In this document: in pieces, positions 43,314 through 51,561 of the stretch
Layout: the number at the start of each line of letters is the position of its first letter
Position numbering within the stretch: position 1 is the stretch's first letter
Assembly (NCBI GenBank): GCA_016711925.1
Contig: JADJSA010000002.1
Span: 124,001-188,000 of the forward strand
Source: Candidatus Methylophosphatis haderslevensis
GTDB taxonomy: Bacteria; Pseudomonadota; Gammaproteobacteria; Burkholderiales; Rhodocyclaceae
Length of the DNA: 64,000 bases
Direction: 5' to 3'
Notes under the pieces: model-generated
The model's input: the letters and a program-made list of their open reading frames with translations, nothing else
Databases searched by the model: none
Told to the model about the DNA's origin: nothing
Position numbers and translations under genes: made by a program

Positions 43314-44738
43314 TCAATCGAGCGCGGCGAGCTTCGATTTGGCCAGCGGCGGATTCTTCGCCAGGTAGCGCTTGATGCCGCGCAGGATGGCGTCCGCCAT
43401 CTTGTCCTGGTAGGCATCGTCGTTGAGGCGCTTTTCTTCTTCCGGATTGCTGATGAACGCGGTTTCGACCAGGATCGACGGAATGTCCGGCGCCTTGAGC
43501 ACGGCAAAGCCGGCCTGCTCCACATCGGCCTTGTGCAGCGTGTTGATATGGCCGAGTTCGTTCAGCACCGCCTTGCCGAGTTTCAGGCTGTCGTTGATCG
43601 TCGCGGTCTGCGACAGATCGAGCAGCGTGCGCGCCAGCACCGGATCGCGGTTGTCGAAATTGACGCCGCCGATCAGGTCGGCATCGTTTTCCTTCTGCGC
43701 CAGCCAGCGCGCGGCCGAACTCGATGCGCCGCGCTCGGACAGCACGAACACCGACGAGCCGCGTGCGGTGGGTTTGATGAAACCGTCGGCATGGATCGAC
43801 ACGAACAGATCGGCCTGCACGCGCCGCGCCTTGTTCACGCGCTGGTGCAGCGGCACGAAGAAATCGGCGTCGCGCGTCATCGCCACCCGCATGTTGGGCT
43901 GGCCCTCGATCTTGGCCTTGAGCCGGCGGGCGACTTCGAGCGTGACATTCTTTTCGTGACTGCCGCCGTGACCGACCGCGCCCGGATCTTCGCCGCCGTG
44001 GCCCGGATCGAGCACGATGGTGACCAGCCGCGAGACGTTGTCGCCGGCTTTGGCCTTCGCCTTGCGCTCGGGTTTCTGTTCGGATTTCGGTTCGGATTTC
44101 TGTTCCGCTCGCGCCTCGGCCCGCGGCTCGGACTTGCTTTCCGGCCTGGCCTCGGCCTTGTCCATGCGCTCGGTCTTGCCCTCGCGCGAGCGTTCTTCCG
44201 CGACTGGCTTTTCGCCCTCGCCCGGCGCGGCGCCATCGGGGGTGCCTTTTTCGATCAGGGCCAGCAGCGGGTCCGCCGGTTGCATCGGGAACAGATCGAT
44301 CACCAGCCGATGGCCGTACTCGCCGACCGGCTTGAGGGTGAAGATCTGCGGGCGGATCTCCTGCTTCAGTTCGACCACCAGCCGCACCACGCCCGGCTTG
44401 AAGCGCCCGGCGCGGATCAGCTTGATGTACGGGTCGGACTCGGCAATCTTGCTGGGCAGGCTGCCCAGCACGCTGTTGAACTCGACGCCTTCGAGGTCGA
44501 CCACCAGCCGCTCGGGATTCTTGACGATCAGGTGCTTGAACACCGGTACCGCCTGCCCTTCCAGCGTGACCCGCGTGTAGTCCTCGGCCGGCCACACCCG
44601 CACCGCCAGAATGCTCGGCGGCGCAGCGAAGCCGAGCGGGCTGACCAGCAGCGCGAAGCCCGCGCCGGCGGTTTTCAGGAACCTGCGGCGGGCGACGACA
44701 GGCCCGCCGGCAGCGCCGCGCGAAGTGCGCTCAGGCAT
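43314..44738 (-). CDS. amiC: N-acetylmuramoyl-L-alanine amidase AmiC (Tat-exported)
   Basis: Periplasmic amidase that splits septal peptidoglycan during daughter-cell separation. 474 residues: twin-arginine signal (VARRRFLKTAGAGFALLVS), AMIN domain that targets the septum (about 45-150), a highly charged Glu/Lys/Arg linker (about 180-240; repeated SEPKSEQKPER-like units) and an Amidase_3 domain (TIVLDPGHGGEDPGAVG; SIHADGF; VETAFISNPEEE) with its zinc ligands. Start at 44738 places the Tat motif correctly; it overlaps the 3' end of tsaE by 64 nt. Confidence 0.94.
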   Translation of the reverse strand: MPERTSRGAAGGPVVARRRFLKTAGAGFALLVSPLGFAAPPSILAVRVWPAEDYTRVTLEGQAVPVFKHLIVKNPERLVVDLEGVEFNSVLGSLPSKIAESDPYIKLIRAGRFKPGVVRLVVELKQEIRPQIFTLKPVGEYGHRLVIDLFPMQPADPLLALIEKGTPDGAAPGEGEKPVAEERSREGKTERMDKAEARPESKSEPRAEARAEQKSEPKSEQKPERKAKAKAGDNVSRLVTIVLDPGHGGEDPGAVGHGGSHEKNVTLEVARRLKAKIEGQPNMRVAMTRDADFFVPLHQRVNKARRVQADLFVSIHADGFIKPTARGSSVFVLSERGASSSAARWLAQKENDADLIGGVNFDNRDPVLARTLLDLSQTATINDSLKLGKAVLNELGHINTLHKADVEQAGFAVLKAPDIPSILVETAFISNPEEEKRLNDDAYQDKMADAILRGIKRYLAKNPPLAKSKLAALD

Positions 44739-45199
44739 TGCGCACCTGCCCTGGAAGCCGCATGGATATTGGCTCTCCGGCCTGCTCCCGCGACGCGCAG
44801 GGCGACCACCAGGTCTGCCGCGGGCAGCAACGGCGCGGCCTTGTCCGGCCATTCGACCAGCCGGATGCCATCGCCATCGAAGTCTTCGTCCAAGCCTGCA
44901 TCGAGAAATTCTCGCGGGTCCGTCAACCGATAGAAATCAAAGTGATAGAAGTTTAACTTAGAAATAGCATAAAGCTCAACAAGTGTATAGGTCGGACTCT
45001 TCACGTTTTCGCCGTAGCCGCGTGCGCGCAACAGGCCGCGTACCAGCGTCGTCTTGCCGCTGCCGAGGTCGCCGTCGAGCCAGATCGTCAGCCGCGCCGG
45101 CAGGCATTGCGCCAGCGCGCCGCCGAGGGCCAGTGTCGCGGACTCGTCGGGCAACTGCAGCGCAAGATCGCTCCCGGTATGATCAGCAGGATGGGACAA
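44675..45199 (-). CDS. tsaE: tRNA threonylcarbamoyladenosine biosynthesis ATPase TsaE
   Basis: ATPase that activates the TsaBD complex making t6A37 in ANN-reading tRNAs. About 174 residues. Walker A in LDGDLGSGKTTLVRGLL, then KSPTYTLVELY, FYHFDFYRL and LVEWPDKAAPLLP, all typical. The start is not certain: TTG at 45199 has GGAGA seven nt upstream and is chosen. It overlaps the divergent queG start by about 20 bp. Residues near the C-terminus (RANIHAASRAG) are encoded by repeat copy D. Confidence 0.9.
   Translation of the reverse strand: MSHPADHTGSDLALQLPDESATLALGGALAQCLPARLTIWLDGDLGSGKTTLVRGLLRARGYGENVKSPTYTLVELYAISKLNFYHFDFYRLTDPREFLDAGLDEDFDGDGIRLVEWPDKAAPLLPAADLVVALRVAGAGRRANIHAASRAGAQCLSALRAALPAGLSSPAAGS
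44751..44780. repeat. Dispersed repeat half, copy D (inside tsaE)
   Basis: CTGGAAGCCGCATGGATATT followed by GGCTCTCCGG. In reverse orientation it matches intergenic copy C (37531-37560) at about 26 of 30 positions. It is read as part of the tsaE C-terminus and sits just upstream of the amiC start. Confidence 0.55.
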
Positions 45200-46255
45200 A
45201 CGGATTTCTCCGACTGGAACGCGCTGGCCGCGCGCATCAAGGGCTGGGGGCAGGCGCTCGGCTTCGACGCAATCGGCATAAGCGGGAGCGACCTGGGCGC
45301 CGCCGAACGCGGCCTCGCCGACTGGCTCGCGGCCGGTTTCCACGGCGAGATGGATTATATGGCACGCCACGGCACCACCCGTGCCCGGCCGGCCGGGCTG
45401 GTGCCCGGCACCCGAACGCTGATCAGTGCCCGAATGAATTACCAGCCGCAGGCGGCCGACGCCGCGGACAATCTGGCGGATCGAAACCGCGCCTACCTGT
45501 CGCGCTACGCGTTGGGACGCGACTATCACAAGCTGATGCGCCAACGCCTGCAACGGCTGGCTTCACGCATCGAGGCCGAGATCGGCGCATACGGTTACCG
45601 CGTGTTCACCGACTCGGCCCCGTTGCTGGAAGTGGAAATCGCCGGCCGCGCCGGCCTGGGCTGGCGCGGCAAGCACACCCTGCTGCTGACGCGCGAGGCC
45701 GGCTCGATGTTCTTTCTCGGCGAGATCTGCACCGATCTGCCGCTGCCGGTCGACGAGCCGGTTGCCGAGCACTGCGGCACCTGCACGCGCTGTATCGAAG
45801 TCTGTCCGACACAGGCGATCGTCGCGCCCTATCGGCTGGACGCCCGGCGCTGCATCTCTTATCTGACAATCGAACTGGCGGGCAGCATCCCGATCGAGTT
45901 GCGGCCGCTGATCGGCAACCGGGTATATGGGTGCGACGACTGCCAGTTGGATTGCCCCTGGAACCGCTACGCGCAGGCCACGCGCGAGGCTGATTTCGCG
46001 GTGCGCCACGGGCTGGACCGGGCAACGTTGGTGGGACTTTTTGCCTGGACGCAGGCCGAGTTCGAGAGCCGGATGGCCGGCAGCGCGATCCGGCGCATCG
46101 GGTACGTTCGCTGGCTGCGCAACCTCGCCGTCGGTCTGGGCAACGCCCCGACCTGGCCAGCGGTCGTGGCCGCCCTGACGGCGCGGGCAAACGATCCCGA
46201 GCCGCTGGTTCGCGAACATGTCGTCTGGGCGCTCGCGCGACATGTGATCGGCTAA
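45179..46255 (+). CDS. queG: Epoxyqueuosine reductase
   Basis: Last step of queuosine synthesis: reduces epoxyqueuosine in tRNA using cobalamin and two [4Fe-4S] clusters. 358 residues. N-terminal part with GFDAIGISGSDLG and WLAAGFHGEMDYM; ferredoxin-like clusters in HCGTCTRCIEVCPTQAI and YGCDDCQLDCPWN; HEAT-like C-terminus. ATG 45179 is chosen; ATG 45191 is possible. Divergent from tsaE with overlapping 5' ends. Confidence 0.94.
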   Translation: MISRMGQTDFSDWNALAARIKGWGQALGFDAIGISGSDLGAAERGLADWLAAGFHGEMDYMARHGTTRARPAGLVPGTRTLISARMNYQPQAADAADNLADRNRAYLSRYALGRDYHKLMRQRLQRLASRIEAEIGAYGYRVFTDSAPLLEVEIAGRAGLGWRGKHTLLLTREAGSMFFLGEICTDLPLPVDEPVAEHCGTCTRCIEVCPTQAIVAPYRLDARRCISYLTIELAGSIPIELRPLIGNRVYGCDDCQLDCPWNRYAQATREADFAVRHGLDRATLVGLFAWTQAEFESRMAGSAIRRIGYVRWLRNLAVGLGNAPTWPAVVAALTARANDPEPLVREHVVWALARHVIG

Positions 46256-46259
46256 AGCG

Positions 46260-46290
46260 TTGCGCACAAAGAATTTGTTGCACTGCGCAA
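46260..46290. promoter_or_regulatory. Nested inverted repeats upstream of the cytochrome c gene
   Basis: TTGCGCA (46260-46266) and TGCGCAA (46284-46290) flank ACAAA-GAA-TTTGT (46266-46278), an AT-rich perfect 5-bp palindrome. They lie about 200 bp before the cytochrome gene and just past the queG stop; a regulator site or an end-of-transcript structure. Confidence 0.35.
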
Positions 46291-46479
46291 TAAACTCTTG
46301 AGGTGGGTCAAAACGCCCCTCGAGAAATCCGGAGAACATCCTCAATGGCTGGTTCGGCGTGCCGTTAATGGATTACGTTTGCTGGGCAAAAGCGATGCCG
46401 CACAAAGCGCGGCGAGCAGTTGCGCAGTACGCCAAGGCCGATCACCGGATTACTTCAATTGACTCGATGGAGCGTCAAA

Positions 46480-46863
46480 ATGTTCAAGATCAGCAGTGCG
46501 CTTGTGGCGACCGCAGTCGTTTTTGGCTCGCAGGCGGCACTGGCCGACGCGCAGCAGGACCGCAATATGAAGCAGCTCGCCGCGACCAGCGGTTGCGTGG
46601 CGTGCCACAGCATCCAGACCGGCAATTCGGGGCCGGACGGCATGGCGCCGATCGGCCCGGCCTGGCAAGACGTAGCCGAGCGTTATAAGAATGACCGCTC
46701 GGCTGCCAAGGCATTGACCAGGACTGTGCTCGAAGGCAACAACCCGTACATGAGCCACTGGAAGGGCAAGGTCAGCGGGATTGCCATGCCGCCGAACGCC
46801 GTTGCGATCAAGGAAACCGACGCGAAGAAGCTGGTCAACTGGATTCTTGCGCTGAAGAACTGA
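46480..46863 (+). CDS. Periplasmic monohaem cytochrome c (class I)
   Basis: 127 residues with a signal peptide (SSALVATAVVFGSQAALA). Haem site C-V-A-C-H at 39-43 and a probable axial Met103 in SGIAMPPNA, giving a small soluble c551/c552-type electron carrier. RBS TGGAGCG. No oxidase genes are adjacent, so its partner is unknown. Its 3' end overlaps the convergent sulfurtransferase by 29 bp. Confidence 0.9.
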   Translation: MFKISSALVATAVVFGSQAALADAQQDRNMKQLAATSGCVACHSIQTGNSGPDGMAPIGPAWQDVAERYKNDRSAAKALTRTVLEGNNPYMSHWKGKVSGIAMPPNAVAIKETDAKKLVNWILALKN

Positions 46864-47710
46864 AGCCGGCGCGGGCGACGGGGCGCGCCGGGTCGGCACA
46901 CCACTCGCTCCACGATCCGGCGTAAAGGCGGGAGCCGGCGAACCCGGCAACCTCCATCGCCAGCAAGTTGTGGCAGGCGGTGACGCCCGAGCCGCATTGA
47001 TGGATCACCGTTGCCGGATCGACCGATCCGACGACGGCTGCGAATTCAGCCCGCAATTCGCCCGGCGGCTTGAAGTGCAGGTCGGCGCCCAGGTTGTCGC
47101 GGAAGAAGCGGTTGCGCGCCCCGGGGATATGGCCGCCGACCGGGTCGAGCACTTCGTTTTCGCCGCGAAAGCGGTCCGGACTGCGGGCATCGACCAGCAG
47201 CGTATCCGGCCTGCCAAGCAAGGCCATCACCTCGCCGACATCGACCGGCTCTGCCCCGCGCCCTGGCTGGTAGTGCGCCCGGGTGTGCTGCGGTGGCGTG
47301 CGCGACAGCGCCATCCCGGCCGACAACCACGCCTGCAAACCGCCATCCAGCAGCGCTACCGGCTCGTGCCCCAACCAGCGCAGCATCCACCACAGGCGCG
47401 CCGCAAACATACCGCCGGCATCGTCGTAGACCACGATCTGGTTCGATCGATCGACACCCAGCGCGCCGAGGCGTGCGGCAAAACCCGTCCGATCTGGCAG
47501 CGGATGGCGGCCATTGCGGCCGGTCTTGTTGCCGGAAAGGTCGCGGTCGAGATGGAAGAATTGCGCGCCGGGAAGGTGGCCATCGGCATACGCGCGTTCT
47601 CCGAATCCCGGATCGGCCAGATCGTGGCGACAATCGAAGATGCGCCAGCCCGGGTCGCCGACATGCGCCGCAAGGTCGCGCACGGCGATCAGCAGCGAAT
47701 GGCCGGTCAT
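46835..47710 (-). CDS. sseA: Sulfurtransferase, 3-mercaptopyruvate type (two rhodanese domains)
   Basis: 291 residues, tandem rhodanese domains; only the C-terminal one is catalytic, with Cys239 in QCGSGVTACHN. The CGSGVTA loop is the signature of 3-mercaptopyruvate sulfurtransferases rather than thiosulfate:cyanide rhodaneses. No signal peptide, so cytoplasmic. It moves sulfane sulfur from mercaptopyruvate to thiols or cyanide. Start overlaps the upstream STAS-like gene by 4 nt (ATGA). Confidence 0.9.
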   Translation of the reverse strand: MTGHSLLIAVRDLAAHVGDPGWRIFDCRHDLADPGFGERAYADGHLPGAQFFHLDRDLSGNKTGRNGRHPLPDRTGFAARLGALGVDRSNQIVVYDDAGGMFAARLWWMLRWLGHEPVALLDGGLQAWLSAGMALSRTPPQHTRAHYQPGRGAEPVDVGEVMALLGRPDTLLVDARSPDRFRGENEVLDPVGGHIPGARNRFFRDNLGADLHFKPPGELRAEFAAVVGSVDPATVIHQCGSGVTACHNLLAMEVAGFAGSRLYAGSWSEWCADPARPVARAGFSSSAQESS

Positions 47711-48063
47711 GCGGCGGCGGCCTCGCCAAGCCAGTTGCGCGCATCGGCTTCCCCGTCGAACACGCGCAGATCCGCATCCACCGTGGTCTGCGTCAGCCAG
47801 GCGCTCCAGCGTACCCACTGGCTGCCCGTCAGCACCGCGATGCGGCGGAAATCGTGCGCATGGGCGCGCGAGAACTTGATCTCCTCCCAGGCAACGTCGA
47901 GCGTGAAGTTCGCCATCTCGCGCAGGTCGAAAAGCAGATCGACCGGCCCTTCGAACTTCAGCGTGAAGTTGACCAGTTCCTCGAACTCCTTGTAGTCGGC
48001 CAGGGTGAACTCGCCGATCACGGCGAGGGTTACCAGATTCGACTGGTGATCGGTGACGATCAT
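47707..48063 (-). CDS. STAS/SpoIIAA-like domain protein
   Basis: 118 residues of the SpoIIAA-like (DUF3478) family: a single STAS/SEC14-type domain, VTLAVIGEFTLADYKEFEEL, VDLLFDLREMANFTLDVAWEE and FRRIAVLTGSQWVRW. Function unknown; related proteins are thought to bind lipids or regulatory partners. Start at 48063 (MIVTDHQSNLVTL). Translationally coupled to the sulfurtransferase. Confidence 0.8.
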   Translation of the reverse strand: MIVTDHQSNLVTLAVIGEFTLADYKEFEELVNFTLKFEGPVDLLFDLREMANFTLDVAWEEIKFSRAHAHDFRRIAVLTGSQWVRWSAWLTQTTVDADLRVFDGEADARNWLGEAAAA

Positions 48064-48127
48064 GTTGCGCTCCACGGTTGAATTGTCCGGACCACTATAT
48101 CCCGCGCAACCTGCCGCATCAATCCGA

Positions 48128-48964
48128 TCACGCCGCGCCGGCGGGCGAGCGGATCGAGGCAATCAGCCCGCTCGCCGCAATCAGTGCGATCGCCAGCCAG
48201 GACAAGGCGTCAAGCAGATCGTTCCACAGCAGCCAGCCGAACACGCTGGCGAAGACGACCGCGGAGTAGGCCAGGGTCGCCGAGAGCAGGGTCCGCCCCC
48301 GTGCGTAAGCGCGCGTCATTGCCAGTTGCGCCAGCCCGCCGAATATGCCGACGCCGAGCAGCAGCATGCCCCCTGGGAGATCGATGGCGTGGATCGCCCC
48401 GGTCAGCGCCCATGGCGCACCGGCAACCGTGCAGATCAGAGAGAACCAGAAGACGGTACGCCATTCCGGCTCGCCGAGTTCGCCGAGCTGGCGGACGTTG
48501 TAAATCGCGATGCCCGCCAGCAAGCCCGACAGCGTACCGAGTGCGGCGCCCAGCCACTGTTCGCCGCTGAATACCGGCCGCAGCAGCAACACCACGCCGA
48601 GAAAGCCGGTCACCAGCGCAATCATCAGTCCGCGCGGCGGGAGGCGCCAGGCCATTGCCGCAAGAATGACGCTCAGCCACAGCGGCGCGGTGTAATTGAG
48701 GGTCACGGCGGTCGCCAGCGGCAGCGCCGCGATGGCATAGAAGTACAGCATGAGCGCCAGCGTTCCCGAAATGCCACGGGTCATTTGCTGCCTCGGAAAC
48801 GGCGTGCGAAGGCGCCAGCCGTTGATGCGGGCCAGCGCGCCGATCATCAGCATCGATACCAGGCCGCGGTAGAAGGCCAGTTCGCCGGTCGAATAGCGCG
48901 CTGCACCGAGCTTGACGCAGACGCCCATCACCGCGAAAAGCAGGCCCGCCACCAGCATCCACAT
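48128..48964 (-). CDS. EamA/DMT-family permease
   Basis: About 278 residues with ten predicted helices arranged as two EamA repeats (MLVAGLLFAVMGVCVKLGAA ... GFLGVVLLLRP; GTLSGLLAGIAIYNVRQL ... ALIAASGLIAS). Inner-membrane metabolite exporter family; substrate not predictable. Start 48964 is before the first helix; longer in-frame starts extend into the terminator of the next gene. Confidence 0.85.
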   Translation of the reverse strand: MWMLVAGLLFAVMGVCVKLGAARYSTGELAFYRGLVSMLMIGALARINGWRLRTPFPRQQMTRGISGTLALMLYFYAIAALPLATAVTLNYTAPLWLSVILAAMAWRLPPRGLMIALVTGFLGVVLLLRPVFSGEQWLGAALGTLSGLLAGIAIYNVRQLGELGEPEWRTVFWFSLICTVAGAPWALTGAIHAIDLPGGMLLLGVGIFGGLAQLAMTRAYARGRTLLSATLAYSAVVFASVFGWLLWNDLLDALSWLAIALIAASGLIASIRSPAGAA

Positions 48965-49019
48965 CGACTGCAGCCGGCTATCCCCGGCAACGGGTGAGCG
49001 GCCGACCTCCGAAGTCACG

Positions 49020-49050
49020 AAAAAACAAAGGGGAGGCCGGCTCCCCTTTG
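49020..49050 (-). terminator. Rho-independent terminator of the Rieske oxygenase gene
   Basis: Perfect 9-bp stem CAAAGGGGA / TCCCCTTTG with a 7-nt loop, followed on the minus strand by six T. It lies 22 bp past the oxygenase stop. Confidence 0.92.
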
Positions 49051-49071
49051 CCAATCATCCGGCATGCCTGC

Positions 49072-50175
49072 TCACCGTGCAGGCTCGATCCGCCGACGCA
49101 ACCACTCGTGGAAGTGCTGCATGCCGTCTTCCATCGGCGACTGGTACGGACCGACTTCGGACACGCCCTGCTCGCGCAGAGCCAGCCGGCCGCGATCCAT
49201 GCGTTCGCCGATCTCGTCGTCCTCCAGCGCCGTTTCCATATAGGCCGCCTGTTCCGCCTCGACGAACTCCGGCTCGAACAGCGCAATGTCTTCCGGGTAG
49301 TAGAACTCGACCACGTTCATCGTCTTGTTGACCGCCAGGGGTTTGAGCGTGCTCACCACCAGCACATGCGGATACCACTCGACCATGATGTTCGGATAGT
49401 AGGTGAGCCAGATCGCGCCGTGCGGCGGAATCTCGCCGCCGTAGTACTCGAGCACTGCCTTGTGCCAGCGTTCATAGGCGGGCGTGCCGGGGCGCGCCAG
49501 GCGGTTGTTGATGCCGACGCGTTGCACCGAATACTCGTCGCCGAACTGCCAGGACAGATCGTCACAGGTGACGAAACGGCCGAGGCCCGGATGGAAGGGT
49601 TCGACGTGGTAGTCCTCGAGGTAAACTTCGATGAAGGTCTTCCAGTTGCAGTTGCACTCATGCAGCAAAACCTTGTGCAACCGGTAGCCGGAAAAGTCCA
49701 GATCGGGCGCCACCGTCATGCCGGCGAGATCCGCCTTCGCATCGCGCGGACCGCGGAACAACAGCCCGTTCCAGTTCTGCAGCCGCTGCTTGGCCAGATG
49801 CAGACAGGGATTCTGCGGAAAGTGCGGCGCGCCCAGCAACTGGCCTTCGATGTCGTAGGTCCAGCGATGCACCGGACAAACCACGTTGGTCGCCTTGCCC
49901 GCCCCCTGCAGCATGATCGCCTGGCGGTGCCGGCAGATGTTGGACATCAGGTCGACGCCGTCTTCGCGGCGCACCAGCATCTTCGCGTGATCCATCCACT
50001 CCAGCGTGCGGAAGCAGTCGACTTCGGGCACCATCAGCTCATGGCCGACGTACCCCGGACCGGCATCGAAAAGGAGACGTTTCTCCATTTCGAAGCGTTG
50101 TTCATCGAAATACCACTGTACCGGCAGCTGCGAGGCAGCAGGCGCGAGATGCGCATCGGACTGGATATCAGACAT
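49072..50175 (-). CDS. Rieske-type aromatic ring-hydroxylating oxygenase, alpha subunit
   Basis: 367 residues. N-terminal Rieske [2Fe-2S] site C81-R-H83 ... C100-P-V-H103 (CRHRQAIML, CPVHRWTYDIEG), C-terminal catalytic iron domain with NWKTFIEVYLEDYHVEPFHPGL (two His ligands; motif continues past 20 residues). Such proteins insert oxygen into aromatic rings or demethylate methyl-ammonium/ether substrates. No reductase or beta subunit is adjacent. Start ATG 50175 follows GGAGG. Own promoter and terminator make it a single-gene unit. Confidence 0.88.
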   Translation of the reverse strand: MSDIQSDAHLAPAASQLPVQWYFDEQRFEMEKRLLFDAGPGYVGHELMVPEVDCFRTLEWMDHAKMLVRREDGVDLMSNICRHRQAIMLQGAGKATNVVCPVHRWTYDIEGQLLGAPHFPQNPCLHLAKQRLQNWNGLLFRGPRDAKADLAGMTVAPDLDFSGYRLHKVLLHECNCNWKTFIEVYLEDYHVEPFHPGLGRFVTCDDLSWQFGDEYSVQRVGINNRLARPGTPAYERWHKAVLEYYGGEIPPHGAIWLTYYPNIMVEWYPHVLVVSTLKPLAVNKTMNVVEFYYPEDIALFEPEFVEAEQAAYMETALEDDEIGERMDRGRLALREQGVSEVGPYQSPMEDGMQHFHEWLRRRIEPAR

Positions 50176-50280
50176 AATCCCCAACCTCCAATAGAAATCA
50201 CCGAAAGCCGGAAACCATCCGGGGAATGAACACTGGTTGCCCTGTCGCTAACCACCTGAAAACGAAGGCGGGGCGACTAC

Positions 50281-50340
50281 GGGGACGGGGATTCTACCCC
50301 CTCCCCGGTTTGACCGATAGCCTGAAAATGGGCTATTTTT
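50281..50340 (+). promoter_or_regulatory. Two hairpins in the xseB leader, one terminator-like
   Basis: A G/C hairpin GGGGACGGGG ... CCCCCTCCCC (50281-50306; one mismatch) and then ATAGCC-8 nt-GGCTAT followed by TTTT (50317-50340). The second has terminator shape just 28 bp before xseB, so it may attenuate xseB-ispA-dxs-folE2 or end a transcript coming from upstream. Confidence 0.5.
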
Positions 50341-50367
50341 CGTCTTTAGTCGAACCCGTCGTCACTC

Positions 50368-50631
50368 ATGGCCAAGCCGCCGCAGAGTCCGCCTCCCACA
50401 GCCGTCGCAGAATCCTTCGAAGCAGCCATGACGGAGCTCGAGCGCATCGTTCAGGGCATGGAGGCCGGCCGGCTCACCCTCGAACAGTCGCTCGGCGCCT
50501 ACCAACGCGGTGCGGAACTGCTGAAGTTCTGCCAGGACACCCTGTCTGCTGCGGAGCAGAAAGTGCAGGTGGTCGAAGCCGGTGTACTGCGGGATTTTGC
50601 GCCCGTCGCCGGCGCTGCCGGCGGGCAATAG
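50368..50631 (+). CDS. xseB: Exodeoxyribonuclease VII small subunit
   Basis: 87 residues, matching the XseB length. Contains FEAAMTELERIVQGMEAGRLTLEQSL and YQRGAELLKFCQDTLSAAEQKVQVV, the helical pair that binds XseA. Followed 22 bp later by ispA in the standard xseB-ispA-dxs order. Confidence 0.95.
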   Translation: MAKPPQSPPPTAVAESFEAAMTELERIVQGMEAGRLTLEQSLGAYQRGAELLKFCQDTLSAAEQKVQVVEAGVLRDFAPVAGAAGGQ

Positions 50632-50653
50632 CGGAGCGCGCCGAAAACCGAAC

Positions 50654-51544
50654 ATGACCCAAGCCTTTCCGAACTGGATGGCGGAAATCCAGGCCCGCGT
50701 GGAAAGGGCGCTGTCGCGTCGCCTGCCGGCAGCCGACCTCGCACCGTGCCGTTTGCATGCGGCCATGCGCTACAGCGTGCTGGGGGGCGGCAAACGCGTA
50801 CGCCCGCTGCTGACGTTCGCCACCGGCGAGTTGGCGGGTGCCGACCCGGCCAGGGTCGAGCATGCGGCCTGCGCGGTCGAACTGATCCACGCCTATTCGC
50901 TGGTTCATGACGATTTGCCCTGCATGGACGACGACCGCATGCGGCGCGGCAAGCCGACGACCCACGTCGAATACGACGAGGCGACCGCGTTGCTGGTCGG
51001 CGACAGCCTGCAGTCGCTTGCCTTCTCGGCAATTGCCGAAGCGCGCCTGGCGGACGATCCGGCGCAGCAACTCGACATGCTGGCGCTGCTCGCGCGTGCC
51101 GCGGGCTCCCGCGGCATGGCGGGCGGCCAGGCGATCGACCTTGCCGCAGTCGGCCAGCAGTTGACGCTGGAGGAACTCGAATTCATGCATATCCACAAGA
51201 CCGGCGCGCTGATCCGCGCGGCCGTATTGCTCGGCGCGGGTTGCGGCAAGCTGGCGCCGGCCGAGCGCGAGGCGCTCGACCACTTCGGCAAATGCACGGG
51301 CCTGCTGTTCCAGATCGTCGACGACATACTCGACAGCGAGGCCGATAGTGCGACGCTGGGCAAGACCGCGGGCAAGGATGCCGCACAGAACAAGCCCACC
51401 TATGTCAGCATCCTGGGCGTGCCCCGCGCCCACGAGATGGCAAACCAACTCCGCTCCCAGGCGCAGGCCGCCCTGGATCCGTTCGGCCCGCGTGCAAGGC
51501 GGCTCGCCGAACTTTCGCACTTCATTGTTGCGCGGCAGTTCTGA
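50654..51544 (+). CDS. ispA: Farnesyl diphosphate synthase
   Basis: Condenses DMAPP/GPP with IPP to farnesyl-PP. 296 residues. First Asp-rich motif DDLPCMDDD (86-94) with the two-residue insertion typical of bacterial short-chain enzymes; second DDILD (223-227). GGGKRVRPLL IPP site at 44-53. Start 50654 follows the xseB stop closely. Confidence 0.95.
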   Translation: MTQAFPNWMAEIQARVERALSRRLPAADLAPCRLHAAMRYSVLGGGKRVRPLLTFATGELAGADPARVEHAACAVELIHAYSLVHDDLPCMDDDRMRRGKPTTHVEYDEATALLVGDSLQSLAFSAIAEARLADDPAQQLDMLALLARAAGSRGMAGGQAIDLAAVGQQLTLEELEFMHIHKTGALIRAAVLLGAGCGKLAPAEREALDHFGKCTGLLFQIVDDILDSEADSATLGKTAGKDAAQNKPTYVSILGVPRAHEMANQLRSQAQAALDPFGPRARRLAELSHFIVARQF

Positions 51545-51561
51545 GCGCAAGACGGCACAAC

